Notes: a model not told the origin generated them from the letters alone. A stretch of DNA of 64,000 nt from Bacillota bacterium (GCA_017557505.1 JAFYYP010000030.1:33741-97740), one strand, 5' to 3'. Shown: positions 26,297 through 35,392, numbered from the stretch's first letter. Numbers and translations are program-made.

Positions 26297-27231
26297 TGGC
26301 AGAAAAGATCGCAACAAGAGCCAGTTACGGCAAGGCTCTCGTAGAACTGGGCGCCGAGAATCCCAATATCGTCGTGCTGGACGCGGACCTCTCGGGATCC
26401 ACGCAGACGAAGAAGTTTGCGGATGTTTATCCGGACAGATTCTTTAACGCGGGCATCGCCGAAGCCAACATGATGGGCATGGCGGCGGGTCTGGCCGTTT
26501 CCGGCAAGACCGTGTTCGCGAGCAGCTTCGCGATGTTTGCCTCCGGCAGACCTTACGAGATCATCCGCAACTCCATCGCGTACACGAACGCCAACGTCAA
26601 GATCTGCGCTTCGCACGCAGGCCTGACCGTCGGCGAAGACGGCGCAAGCCACCAGTGTCTCGAAGATCTGGCGCTGATGCGGGCCATCCCCGGTATGACC
26701 GTGCTCAACCCCGCGGACGACGTGAGCGCCAGGGCGCTGATCAAGGCCGCGGCAGCATACAAAGGTCCGGTGTACGTGCGGCTCGGCCGCGCGGCTGTCC
26801 CCGTGGTGTATGAAGAAGGCACGCAGTTCGAGATCGGCAAAGCGCTGCGCGTCAGAGAAGGCAAGGATGCCTGCATCATCGCGACGGGCATCATGATCGA
26901 CAAAGCGGTGCAGGCGGCGGATCTGCTGGCTGCGGAAGGCATCGAAGTGCGCATCCTCGACATGCATACGATCAAACCGCTCGATAAGGCGGAAGTGATC
27001 GCCGCGTCGAAGGAATGCGGATGCATCGTTACTGCGGAAGAACACTCCGTGATCGGCGGTCTGGGTTCCGCCGTGGCGGAAGCGGTGTGCGAGGAAGCGC
27101 CCTGCAAGGTCGCGCGCATTGGCGTAAAGGATATCTTCGGCCAGTCGGGCAAGCCGGATGAACTGCTGAAAGCTTACGGTCTTGCGGCGGAGGATATCGC
27201 GGCAGCCGTGAAGTCGCTCAAATGTAAATAA
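26296..27231 (+). CDS. Transketolase, C-terminal subunit
   Basis: A 311-residue partner holding the pyrimidine-binding and C-terminal domains. Typical stretches are RASYGKALVELG, ADLSGSTQTKKF, FNAGIAEANMMGMAAGLA, SHAGLTVGEDGASHQCLEDLALMR and VTAEEHSVIGGLGSAVAE. The start overlaps the N-terminal subunit stop by one base (TAATG) with GGAGGTGAG upstream. It is the last gene before the terminator at 27258-27291. Confidence 0.95.
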   Translation: MAEKIATRASYGKALVELGAENPNIVVLDADLSGSTQTKKFADVYPDRFFNAGIAEANMMGMAAGLAVSGKTVFASSFAMFASGRPYEIIRNSIAYTNANVKICASHAGLTVGEDGASHQCLEDLALMRAIPGMTVLNPADDVSARALIKAAAAYKGPVYVRLGRAAVPVVYEEGTQFEIGKALRVREGKDACIIATGIMIDKAVQAADLLAAEGIEVRILDMHTIKPLDKAEVIAASKECGCIVTAEEHSVIGGLGSAVAEAVCEEAPCKVARIGVKDIFGQSGKPDELLKAYGLAAEDIAAAVKSLKCK

Positions 27232-27260
27232 TTGACATTTTCCAAAGATTGATGTAGAAT
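27232..27260 (+). promoter_or_regulatory. Promoter of the ParA-like gene inside a terminator region
   Basis: TTGACA and TAGAAT lie 17 bp apart directly after the transketolase stop. The -10 overlaps the first bases of the terminator stem. Confidence 0.7.
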
Positions 27261-27291
27261 TCTCCCGCACGGCTGCTGCGGGAGAATTTTT
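27258..27291 (+). terminator. Terminator of the envelope-transketolase operon, overlapping an RBS
   Basis: An 11-bp stem (ATTCTCCCGCA / TGCGGGAGAAT) with a 7-base loop is followed by a T run that ends at the next ATG. The right arm also contains GGGAG, the only ribosome site for the next gene. Confidence 0.8.
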
Positions 27292-28008
27292 ATGAAGAAA
27301 AGAAGGACGGACGCTTCGGATGTCGAAAAGCGCGTCGTTTCCGTGTGCAGTCCGGCTGCGGGCAGCGGGGTCACGCTCGTCGCGGCGGCTTTGGCCTGTT
27401 CTCTTGCGGAAAACTCCTCGGCAGCGTTTGCTGAGGCCGGAACTCCTTACGTATTCGACGCGTTCGACATGGGCAAGAAATTCCTGCTGAGCGGTTTTAC
27501 GGATTATTTCCGTACGTTTCAGGAGGGTAAGGCTTTCCGGGGACCCGAGAATCTGTGGCACGGCGTGAACTGGGCCGTCCATCCCGGCAGCCTGCCGCCT
27601 GTCAAGACCCTGGAAGACGCAAGGGCGATCCTGCGCTTTGCGGAGCGTCTACCCGGCGCGTACACCGTCCTGGACTGTTCCGGTCTGGCGGAAGATGTGC
27701 TGCAGGGCGTGCTGAACGGATCGGACCGCATCTATCTCGTCGTGGACCCGCTTCCCGGCAAGCTCATCCCGTCGTCTGCCGCGCTGCAGCGGCTGAAGTA
27801 TGCGTTTCCGGGCGCTATACTGACGGTCAACCGCATGAACCGCGGCGTACACCGCCGGGAGTTGGACGCCTATCTGGGCACGCAGGATTATCTTTGCCTG
27901 CCCGATCTCGGCGCGGAAGTCATCTACAAGGCGGAGTATGCCTGCGTGTTCCCCTGGGATCTGCCGGAGGGGAAAAGGCTGCTCTCTTCACTAAAAAAAC
28001 AAGAATAA
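27292..28008 (+). CDS. ParA/MinD-like protein without P-loop lysines
   Basis: A 238-residue protein with the layout of a SIMIBI-class (MinD/ParA/CpaE) ATPase. An N-terminal loop SPAAGSGVTLVAAALACSL is followed by a hydrophobic strand with an Asp-containing block (YTVLDCSGLAEDV) and DRIYLVVDPLPGKL. The deviant Walker A should read KGGxGKT; here both lysines are replaced (Ala and Val), so ATP binding is doubtful. An YVFDAFDMGKKFLL stretch replaces the usual nucleotide-proximal region. It lies just upstream of ftsEX with its own promoter, which hints at a cell-division or envelope role. I cannot name a family. Confidence 0.7.
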   Translation: MKKRRTDASDVEKRVVSVCSPAAGSGVTLVAAALACSLAENSSAAFAEAGTPYVFDAFDMGKKFLLSGFTDYFRTFQEGKAFRGPENLWHGVNWAVHPGSLPPVKTLEDARAILRFAERLPGAYTVLDCSGLAEDVLQGVLNGSDRIYLVVDPLPGKLIPSSAALQRLKYAFPGAILTVNRMNRGVHRRELDAYLGTQDYLCLPDLGAEVIYKAEYACVFPWDLPEGKRLLSSLKKQE

Positions 28009-28042
28009 AACCGAAGTGTCCGTGGTCACGAAACAGAATATA

Positions 28043-28051
28043 TGGTATAAT
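28043..28051 (+). promoter_or_regulatory. Extended -10 promoter for ftsEX
   Basis: TGGTATAAT is an extended -10, with a partial -35 (TGGTCA at 28023-28028, 17 bp spacing), 42 bases before the ftsE start. Confidence 0.55.
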
Positions 28052-28092
28052 TATATGTCAATTTATACCCAAAACCACAAGAGGGAAGATTA

Positions 28093-28773
28093 GTGATCAT
28101 TTTCGATAACATCACGAAACGGTACGGTTCGAAGGTTGCGCTGGAAGACGCGACCATCCATATCGACAAGGGGGATTTCGTGTTTCTCGTCGGTCCGTCA
28201 GGGGCCGGAAAATCCACGTTCATCAAGCTCATCCTCAAAGAGATCGAGCCCGACGAGGGCAAGCTCATCGTGGCGGGCAGGGACATCACGCACCTTTCCA
28301 ACCGTGAGATCCCGCAGCTGCGCCGCTCTTTGGGCGTCGTGTTCCAGGATTTCCGTCTGCTCCCGAACAAAACCGTATTCGAAAACGTCGCTTTCGCCAT
28401 GGAAGTACTGCATCACAAGCCCCGCGTCATCAAGAAACAGGTGCCGCAGGTGCTCGAACTGATGGGCATCGGCGAAGCGGCGGATAAATTCCCGGACGAA
28501 CTGTCCGGCGGCGAGCAGCAGAGAGTTGCGATCGCCAGAGCCATCATCAACAATCCGCAGGTGCTGATCGCGGACGAGCCGACAGGCAATCTGGACAAGG
28601 ATACGGCCTGGGAGATCATGCAGCTGCTCAATCAGGTCAATTTGCGCGGTACGACCGTCGTCATGGTCACCCACGCGTTCGACATCGTGGAAAAGATGGG
28701 CAAGCGCGAAGTGGAGATCGAAGGCGGACGCATCATCCGCGATACAAAGGGAGGGATCGCAGCCGATGTTTAA
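28093..28773 (+). CDS. ftsE: Cell division ATP-binding protein FtsE
   Basis: A 226-residue ABC ATPase with Walker A GPSGAGKST, the Q-loop region GVVFQDFRLL, signature LSGGEQQRVAIARA, Walker B LIADEPTGNLD and H-loop VTHAFDIV. It starts with GTG at 28093 after GAGGGAAG. With FtsX it forms a mechanotransmission complex that switches on a peptidoglycan hydrolase at the division site or side wall. The next genes are ftsX and an M23 hydrolase, which fits exactly. Confidence 0.96.
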   Translation: MIIFDNITKRYGSKVALEDATIHIDKGDFVFLVGPSGAGKSTFIKLILKEIEPDEGKLIVAGRDITHLSNREIPQLRRSLGVVFQDFRLLPNKTVFENVAFAMEVLHHKPRVIKKQVPQVLELMGIGEAADKFPDELSGGEQQRVAIARAIINNPQVLIADEPTGNLDKDTAWEIMQLLNQVNLRGTTVVMVTHAFDIVEKMGKREVEIEGGRIIRDTKGGIAADV

Positions 28774-29659
28774 AGGACTGGGTTACTCCCTCAAGCAGGC
28801 GTTCCTGCAGATCTTCCGCAACAAAGGCATGGCCGTCGCGTCGCTGTTCGCGATCACTGCCATGCTGCTCATCCTCGGTCTGTTCTTCTTCCTGACGGTC
28901 AACGTCAATTTCCTGACGGAAGAGATCAAGGACCAGTTCGACACGATCGAAGTGTTCCTCGAGGATGACCAGACGGAAGCGCAGGCGAACGTCATACTCG
29001 AAAGCCTTTCCAAGCTGCCAGGCGTGGAAAGCGTCGAATATATCAACAAAGAACGGGCCATGGAGGAGTTCAAGGTCCGCTGGGGAGACAATGCTTACCT
29101 GCTCGACGGTCTGTCCACGAACCCGCTGCCGAATTCTCTGCGGGTCACGCTGACCGACCTGAACGAAGGCGACATCGTCGCGGAGGTCTCCCGCAACATG
29201 TCCGGCGTCGAAGACGTCCGCTACTATCAGACCGAGGTCAACAAGATCCTGAAGGTCTCCGAGGGCATCCAGAAAGGCGCCCTCGTGGTCATCGTCTTCC
29301 TGATCATCGTCTCGGTCGTCGTCGTTTCCAACACGGTCAAGCTGACGGTCATGGCGCGGCAGGAAGAGATTCGCATCATGAAATACGTCGGCGCGACGAA
29401 CTGGTTCATCCGCGGACCGCTGCTGCTGGAAGGTATGTTCATCGGTCTGATCGCGTCGCTCATCGCATTGGGGTGCACGTGGGCGATCTACGCGAAGCTG
29501 ATGGCGTCGTTCGGCCAGCAGGCCATGATCCTGCTGTCGTCGAGCCTCGTGGAAACGAACTTCATGATGATCAATCTGACGTGGATCTACATCGCGCTCG
29601 GTATCAGTATCGGCGCGTTCGGCTCCATCATCTCCATGCGGAGATTCCTGCAGGCATAG
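28766..29659 (+). CDS. ftsX: Cell division protein FtsX
   Basis: A 297-residue membrane protein with a cytoplasmic N-terminus, a first membrane segment near residues 22-43, an extracellular domain up to about residue 165 (EVFLEDDQTEAQANVILESL), and three further membrane segments with the KLTVMARQEEIRIMKYVGA coupling region between them. It overlaps ftsE by 8 bases. Its extracellular loop should bind the coiled coil of the downstream hydrolase. Confidence 0.95.
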   Translation: MFKGLGYSLKQAFLQIFRNKGMAVASLFAITAMLLILGLFFFLTVNVNFLTEEIKDQFDTIEVFLEDDQTEAQANVILESLSKLPGVESVEYINKERAMEEFKVRWGDNAYLLDGLSTNPLPNSLRVTLTDLNEGDIVAEVSRNMSGVEDVRYYQTEVNKILKVSEGIQKGALVVIVFLIIVSVVVVSNTVKLTVMARQEEIRIMKYVGATNWFIRGPLLLEGMFIGLIASLIALGCTWAIYAKLMASFGQQAMILLSSSLVETNFMMINLTWIYIALGISIGAFGSIISMRRFLQA

Positions 29660-29689
29660 CAGGCAAAAGGGGAAACAGGGGAAAGGTTT

Positions 29690-30868
29690 ATGAACAGGAG
29701 AACGCTGACAAAACGACAGATCAGGGCAAAGGTGGTGCTTTGGAGCATCGTGTTTGCCATGGCTGCAGCCGTAATGCTGACGCCTTTCGCGGACGCCGCG
29801 ACGATCGACGACTATACGAACCAGCTCAATCAGAAGAACCAGCAGAAGGAACAGATCCAGAACCAGCTGAACCAGAGCAAGAAAGATCTCGAGCAGGCGC
29901 AGGCGGAACTGAACGCGCTGGAGCAGAAGATCTACCGCGCTGAAGGGGAGATCCGGGAACTGACGGTCGAGATCAACGATACGAAAGAAGAGATCGTCAA
30001 AGGACTCGAAGAGTTGGAACGCCTGAAGAAAGATATTGAGAAACAGAACGACGACCTGAACGCCCGTCTGCGCAGCATGTACAAGAACGGCGACGTCGGC
30101 CTGCTGTCCGTCGTCTTCGGCAGCAGCAGCATGTCGGACGTCATGACCAATATGGACATGGTGCAGCGCATCTACAACGCGGACGCAGAACTGTTAGCCA
30201 GCATCCAGGCGCAGTACGAGCTTGTCGACGAGCAGAATAAAAAACTGGAAGCCCTGAAGGATCAGCTCGAGGCGCAGCAGGCAATCGTCGAGGAGAGAAA
30301 GGCAGCGCTCGAAGCGGACCGCCAGGAAGCGGCGGCCAAGAAACAAGAACTGCAGGCGAACACGGACTCCCTGGAGGCCCAGTACGCAGCGGTCAAGAAA
30401 GAAGCCGACGCTCTGACAGAGACCATCAAGGTGCTGCAGAGCTCGGATACGGAATACATCGGCGGCGCTATGTGCTGGCCGTCCCAGGCGAGCACCCGCA
30501 TCACGTCGCCGTTCGGCTGGCGCTATCTTTCGCTGCTCGGCGGACGCAATTACCATACCGGCGTCGATATCGGCGCAGCGGGCGGCACGAATATCCTGGC
30601 TGCCAACTCCGGCAAGGTCATCAAGGCGGGCTGGAACAACTCGTACGGCTACATGGTCATGATCGACCACGGCGGCGGCATCGTCACGCTGTACGCGCAC
30701 TCCAGCAAACTGCTGGTCAAGACCGGCGACGTCGTGGCCAGAGGGCAGGTCATCGCCCTGATCGGGTCGACCGGCATGTCCACGGGCAACCACCTGCACT
30801 TCGAAGTGCGCGTCAACGGCGCGTACAAGAATCCGCTCAACTATATCTCGCCATCCGTCAGGAAATAA
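29690..30868 (+). CDS. Murein hydrolase, coiled coil plus M23 domain (PcsB/EnvC-like)
   Basis: A 392-residue secreted protein. A signal sequence lies around residues 17-42, a long coiled coil around 45-260, and a LytM/M23 zinc metallopeptidase domain around 270-390. The zinc ligands are intact: H289 and D293 in YHTGVDIG and the HLHFEVR motif near residue 367. In EnvC these residues are missing and the protein only activates amidases; here it should itself cut peptide cross-bridges. The position after ftsEX gives the classic arrangement in which FtsEX controls a coiled-coil hydrolase. Confidence 0.93.
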   Translation: MNRRTLTKRQIRAKVVLWSIVFAMAAAVMLTPFADAATIDDYTNQLNQKNQQKEQIQNQLNQSKKDLEQAQAELNALEQKIYRAEGEIRELTVEINDTKEEIVKGLEELERLKKDIEKQNDDLNARLRSMYKNGDVGLLSVVFGSSSMSDVMTNMDMVQRIYNADAELLASIQAQYELVDEQNKKLEALKDQLEAQQAIVEERKAALEADRQEAAAKKQELQANTDSLEAQYAAVKKEADALTETIKVLQSSDTEYIGGAMCWPSQASTRITSPFGWRYLSLLGGRNYHTGVDIGAAGGTNILAANSGKVIKAGWNNSYGYMVMIDHGGGIVTLYAHSSKLLVKTGDVVARGQVIALIGSTGMSTGNHLHFEVRVNGAYKNPLNYISPSVRK

Positions 30869-32605
30869 ATGAGCAGATGGATCTATCAACAAAACGATCA
30901 TAAGACCGGATGGGGACCCTCAGGGGTCCCTGTTGCGGTTATGGACATTCTCGCCCGCAGAGGCATTTCGGACGAGGCGCAGGCAGAGGACTTTCTGTCT
31001 CCCGTACCGAAATGCACGTATGACCCCGTGCTGCTGCCGGACCTTACGGAAGCGGCAGACCTGCTGCTGTCGGCAGCAGAGCAGGGAAAGCACATCTGCA
31101 TCTACGGCGATTACGACGCGGACGGCGTCACGTCGACGGCGCTTTTGTACAGCGTGCTGTCGAAGCTGACGGATGCCGTCTCTTTCTATGTTCCGTCCCG
31201 TTTTACGGACGGTTACGGACTGAATAAAGACGCGGTGAGGCGCATCGCGGAAAGCGGCGCGCAGCTGCTGATCACGGTGGACTGCGGCAGCACGAACCGT
31301 GTGGAAGTCGAGCTTGCCAAACAGCTCGGCATGGAAGTGATCGTTACGGATCACCATGAACTGGAACCCGGTGCGGAACCGGACTGCCTGTTCGTGAACG
31401 CCAAGAGGAAGGACAGCGTCTATCCTTTCAGCGGCCTTTCCGGCTGCGGCACGGCCTTTAAACTGGCGCAGGGCATCCAGCGGAAACTGGCTGCGGCAGG
31501 CGACGAATGTTTTACCCGTCAGGATCTGACCGACCTGCTGGACCTCGTCGCGATCTCGACCGTCGCGGACGTCGTGCCTTTACTGGACGAAAACCGCAGC
31601 CTGATCAAATACGGACTGCGGGTCATCAACTCGCGCAAGAGAAGGGGCCTGCGCGTCCTTCTCGAGCAGCTGAACCTTGCGGACAAGGAGATCGACGCGG
31701 ACGATATCGGCTTTATCCTTGCTCCGCACATCAATTCCTGCGGACGCATGGCTACGGCTGACACAGCTGTCCGGCTTCTGGCCGGCATCGACGCGGACGG
31801 ACCGCTCGAAGACAAGGCTGCGTTCATGCTCGACTGCAATAGAAACCGCCGCTTTGCGCAGGACCGCACGCGCCAGATCTGTCTGGACGCGCTCGCGACC
31901 GGCACCTGCGGAGACCTGTTTTCCATCATCGAGGCGCCCGGCGCCCACGAAGGCGTCGCGGGCATCGTGGCCGGTGCGTTGAAAGAGCAGTTCAACCGCC
32001 CGGTCTGCATCGTCACGCCGAGCGAAAACGGCCTGCTGAAGGGCACCGGACGCTGCATCGCGGGGCTCGACCTGCACAGCATGCTTTCCGGCTGCGCCGA
32101 CCTGTTCGAGCGTTACGGCGGTCACGCAGGGGCCTGCGGTTTTTCCCTGCCCGCAGAGAACCTGCCGCAGCTGCGCGAGCGGATGGAAGAAGAGATGCGC
32201 GCTATCCTTGCCGAACGGCCGGACGCGCTCGAGGAAAAACTGCTGATCGAAAAGGTCCTGGATCCCGACGAAAAGACCATGGCATTCGCCGATGCGCTGC
32301 GCCGGCTGGAGCCTTTCGGCGAGGCGAATCCGAAACCTCTGTTTGCACTCGCCGCGGCAAGCGTGTACAATGTGCAGTACATGGGCAGTGAGGGCCAGCA
32401 CGTGCGCTTTACCGCATCGTGCAGCGATGGCATCGAAGTGCCTTGCGTCCTGTTCCGTCGCTCTGCGGACTTTTCGGACCTGCTCGGGTCCGGGGAGACG
32501 CTGGACGTCGCCGGCGAACTGGGCATTAACGAATACGGCGGCAGCCGCAGACTGCAGCTGACCGTCCGGGATATCAAGAGGAGCGATCCCAATGATCAAA
32601 ATTAA
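30869..32605 (+). CDS. recJ: Single-stranded-DNA-specific exonuclease RecJ
   Basis: A 578-residue DHH-family 5'-3' exonuclease used in recombination and mismatch repair. Motif I YGDYDADGVTSTALL is at residues 79-93, DCGS near 138, the DHH motif at 161-163, and the DHHA1 domain includes GRCIAGLDLHSML and GGHAGACGFSL. A C-terminal OB-like domain ends the protein. It is near the length of RecJ proteins without the extra C-terminal domain. The ATG directly follows the hydrolase stop. Confidence 0.93.
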   Translation: MSRWIYQQNDHKTGWGPSGVPVAVMDILARRGISDEAQAEDFLSPVPKCTYDPVLLPDLTEAADLLLSAAEQGKHICIYGDYDADGVTSTALLYSVLSKLTDAVSFYVPSRFTDGYGLNKDAVRRIAESGAQLLITVDCGSTNRVEVELAKQLGMEVIVTDHHELEPGAEPDCLFVNAKRKDSVYPFSGLSGCGTAFKLAQGIQRKLAAAGDECFTRQDLTDLLDLVAISTVADVVPLLDENRSLIKYGLRVINSRKRRGLRVLLEQLNLADKEIDADDIGFILAPHINSCGRMATADTAVRLLAGIDADGPLEDKAAFMLDCNRNRRFAQDRTRQICLDALATGTCGDLFSIIEAPGAHEGVAGIVAGALKEQFNRPVCIVTPSENGLLKGTGRCIAGLDLHSMLSGCADLFERYGGHAGACGFSLPAENLPQLRERMEEEMRAILAERPDALEEKLLIEKVLDPDEKTMAFADALRRLEPFGEANPKPLFALAAASVYNVQYMGSEGQHVRFTASCSDGIEVPCVLFRRSADFSDLLGSGETLDVAGELGINEYGGSRRLQLTVRDIKRSDPNDQN

Positions 32606-33803
32606 GAAAGCAACGCTGATCATCCTGGTCATCCTGGCCGTCCTGTGCGGGGCGGCGGGGTATTATTCCCTGCAGGCGACGGGCGTTCTCAGCCGCATGG
32701 GCGTCGATACGCAGCACACGCTGTCGGAAGAACAGTACCGGGAATACAAGCACCTGTCGAGCACGTACGGTAAGCTGGATGAACTGCGCAGCGACATTTT
32801 GAGGCGATATTACATCGAAGTAGATGAAGACAAACTCGAGACCGGCATGCTGAAAGGCCTGTACGACGGCCTCGAAGATCCGTACTCTTATTACATGACC
32901 CCTGCGGAATATGAGCAGACGATGATCTCGCTTACCGGCGTCTATTCCGGTGTCGGCGTCACGATCTCCGCGGGCGATTCCGGCTACGTCGAAGTCGTGA
33001 CCCCCACAAAGGGCAGCCCGGCTGACGAAGCCGGCATCCGGAAGGGCGACCTGATCTTAGCGGTCGACGGTACGGAGTACATCGGTTCCGATCTCGACAC
33101 CTGCGCCGCAGCGATCCGCGGCCCGGAGGGCACGGACGTAACGCTTACGATACGCCGCGGCGAAGAGATCTTCGACGTGACGATCACGAGAAAGACCATC
33201 ATCGCGCAGACGGTGGATTACAAGATGCTCGAAGACGGCATCGGCTACATCAGCATCAGCGGTTTCGAGGACAACACGCCTCTTGATTTCATGCAGGCGC
33301 TGGCAGCGATCCAGGAGCAGGGCGCCACGCGCTTCGTGCTCGACCTGCGCGACAACGGCGGCGGCCTCGTGGACGCGGCCGTGGATATCGCGGACGTGCT
33401 GCTGGATGAGGGCATCGTCGCCTACACGGAAGATCACGACGGCAACAAGGATTATTACCGCACTTCCAAGGGTCACACGGACCTGCCTTACGTGGTGCTC
33501 GTGAACGAAGGGTCCGCCTCGTCTTCCGAGATCCTCTCCGGAGGCATCAAGGACAACGGCGGCGGTCCGCTGGTCGGTGTCACGACGTATGGCAAAGGCA
33601 TCATCCAAACCGTGGAACAGCTGACGGACGGCTCCGGTATCAAGATGACCATCCTGCAGTACTATTCCCCGAACGGAAGCGTCATCCACAAGAACGGCAT
33701 CGAGCCGAACTACGTCGTGGAACTGACAGACGACTGCTACGACGAGAACGGCGACCTGATCAACGACCTGCAGCTGCAGAAGGCGATCGAATTGCTGAAA
33801 TAG
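32592..33803 (+). CDS. C-terminal processing protease CtpA (S41 family)
   Basis: A 403-residue exported serine protease: an N-terminal signal anchor (LIILVILAVLCGAAGYYSL), a PDZ domain near residues 105-195 (GVGVTISAGDSGYVEVVTP) and an S41 catalytic domain. The Ser-Lys dyad lies in NEGSASSSEILSGG (near 308-312) and TTYGKGIIQ (near 334). It overlaps recJ by 14 bases. CtpA proteases often act on peptidoglycan hydrolases or their regulators, so cleavage of the M23 hydrolase three genes upstream is conceivable; this is inference. Confidence 0.94.
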   Translation: MIKIKKATLIILVILAVLCGAAGYYSLQATGVLSRMGVDTQHTLSEEQYREYKHLSSTYGKLDELRSDILRRYYIEVDEDKLETGMLKGLYDGLEDPYSYYMTPAEYEQTMISLTGVYSGVGVTISAGDSGYVEVVTPTKGSPADEAGIRKGDLILAVDGTEYIGSDLDTCAAAIRGPEGTDVTLTIRRGEEIFDVTITRKTIIAQTVDYKMLEDGIGYISISGFEDNTPLDFMQALAAIQEQGATRFVLDLRDNGGGLVDAAVDIADVLLDEGIVAYTEDHDGNKDYYRTSKGHTDLPYVVLVNEGSASSSEILSGGIKDNGGGPLVGVTTYGKGIIQTVEQLTDGSGIKMTILQYYSPNGSVIHKNGIEPNYVVELTDDCYDENGDLINDLQLQKAIELLK

Positions 33804-33817
33804 GACAGAAAAAAATG

Positions 33818-33847
33818 ATCCCGGAGGGAAAGCCCTCCGGGATTTTT
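33818..33847. terminator. Bidirectional terminator
   Basis: A perfect 11-bp stem (ATCCCGGAGGG / CCCTCCGGGAT) with an AAAG loop is flanked by an A run and a T run between the convergent protease and dipeptidase genes. Confidence 0.9.
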
Positions 33848-33859
33848 CATGTCTTTGCT

Positions 33860-35374
33860 TTACTCCTTCGGCATCTTGAAATGCACTTTCTCGTTGTTGT
33901 CGGTCACGTCGCCGTTGTTCTGGATCTGGATGTAGGCCAGGTGGTCGTAGAGGTTCTGGATGTCCTCATATGCCTCGGCTGCCATCTCTTTGCCCAGTTT
34001 GGTCACGTAATTGTTGCCGATGAAATTGAACCACTTGTACTTCTGCTGGATCACGGGGATCTCTTCGAGGATGCGTTCCAGCATGGCCTTTTCCTGCCGC
34101 ACGTTGTAATCCTTGACGCCCTGGCCCAGGTATTTCCGGTCGGATTCCGCAAGACCGCAGACGAGCTTCGTCTGGTAATAGAAACTGTCGGTCACTTTGC
34201 GGTTTTCCGTGTCGACAAGCTGGTATTTCTCATAGGTATCCGTGATCCCGGAGAATGCCGGCACGAACATGGCGTGCTCCGCGTTGCCCATGGCGAGCCA
34301 CTGCAGCTGACACGTGCAGTCCGGAAGTTCGGAGAAGGTCTGGATGATGTGGACGTTGCCCTGGTTGGGGACGCCGATCGCCCGTCTCGACTCGTTTCCC
34401 GGCAGATTCTTGTCGAATTCCGTGCCTTCCAGCCGGTCGCCGTACAGCTCCATGATGTCGATCACGGAAACTTTTTTGTCCGGTTCGAACAGCAGGGGAT
34501 AGAAGGTCTCGTCGCTGTATTCGCCTGCAGTAGAAGGCGCCAGCAGCTGGTGACCCCGCCAGGTGCGCAGGTTCGAGAATGCGCTGCGCTTGCCCGGGTC
34601 GATCGACATGGCCAGATGATAGCGGCCCTGTTCGTCGATGACGGGATCTCTCAGTTTTTCCAGACAGGCTTTCAGGCCCGGTGCGAAGACATAGCCGTCC
34701 GTTTCGTCCAGATCTACCCAGCCTATCATGATCTGATTGCCGAACACCGCCACCTTATCCTCGGGAAGGCGCATGGCCGCGTAAGTGTGGCCGCCGTAAT
34801 TCTCGAAGATCCAGGCTTCGTTCCTGTCGGAGAACAGCAGCGTGTTGTATTCTTCGGAACCGTATTTGTCCAGCAACTCTGCGTATACGTGCACTGCGTC
34901 TTCCGCTGAAGAAGCCTGGCAGCAGATCAGCGCGGGCAGGATGGCCTCGCGCAGGCCGTGGCCTTCATACTGCAGCGGGTCCAGCCAGCGGTATTCCGAG
35001 GAGACGCTTGTCGTGACCGTACCCACGACCGCCAGGCCGCATTCGTTGGTGCAGCAGGCGTAGTAGAGACCGTCATTCGAATAGGGGTCGTCCTGGAGGT
35101 AGGTGTACTTGTAGGTCTTGTCCGGCAGCGGTACGGAAAAACCGTGCTGATAGGCCCCGGTATCGACCATTTCCCGGCCGGACTGGTTCACGGCTTTCTG
35201 CACGTAGAACAGTTTGTTGACGATGTTGCTACCCTGATCCTCGGAGCGGGCGATCAGGGTAGTGCCTTCCGCGCTGACTTCCCGGCCTACGTACACGCCG
35301 GTGCAGGCATAGACCGGCGCTGCCGCAAGCAGCAGCGCCAGAATGAGCACGATAGAGATCGTGATTCTTTTCAT
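33860..35374 (-). CDS. C69 family dipeptidase (U34, Ntn hydrolase), secreted
   Basis: A 504-residue dipeptidase of the PepD/C69 family. A signal peptide of about 23 residues ends AAPVYA, exactly before C24. C24 in CTGVYVG is the N-terminal nucleophile, so signal removal would itself create the active enzyme outside the membrane. IARSEDQGSNI, DEQGRYHLAMSIDPGKRSAF and IGVPNQGNVHIIQ are family stretches. It should split dipeptides for uptake. It lies 18 bases after the MscS gene, suggesting cotranscription. Confidence 0.9.
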   Translation of the reverse strand: MKRITISIVLILALLLAAAPVYACTGVYVGREVSAEGTTLIARSEDQGSNIVNKLFYVQKAVNQSGREMVDTGAYQHGFSVPLPDKTYKYTYLQDDPYSNDGLYYACCTNECGLAVVGTVTTSVSSEYRWLDPLQYEGHGLREAILPALICCQASSAEDAVHVYAELLDKYGSEEYNTLLFSDRNEAWIFENYGGHTYAAMRLPEDKVAVFGNQIMIGWVDLDETDGYVFAPGLKACLEKLRDPVIDEQGRYHLAMSIDPGKRSAFSNLRTWRGHQLLAPSTAGEYSDETFYPLLFEPDKKVSVIDIMELYGDRLEGTEFDKNLPGNESRRAIGVPNQGNVHIIQTFSELPDCTCQLQWLAMGNAEHAMFVPAFSGITDTYEKYQLVDTENRKVTDSFYYQTKLVCGLAESDRKYLGQGVKDYNVRQEKAMLERILEEIPVIQQKYKWFNFIGNNYVTKLGKEMAAEAYEDIQNLYDHLAYIQIQNNGDVTDNNEKVHFKMPKE

Positions 35375-35392
35375 GAGATAAGCCTCGTATAA

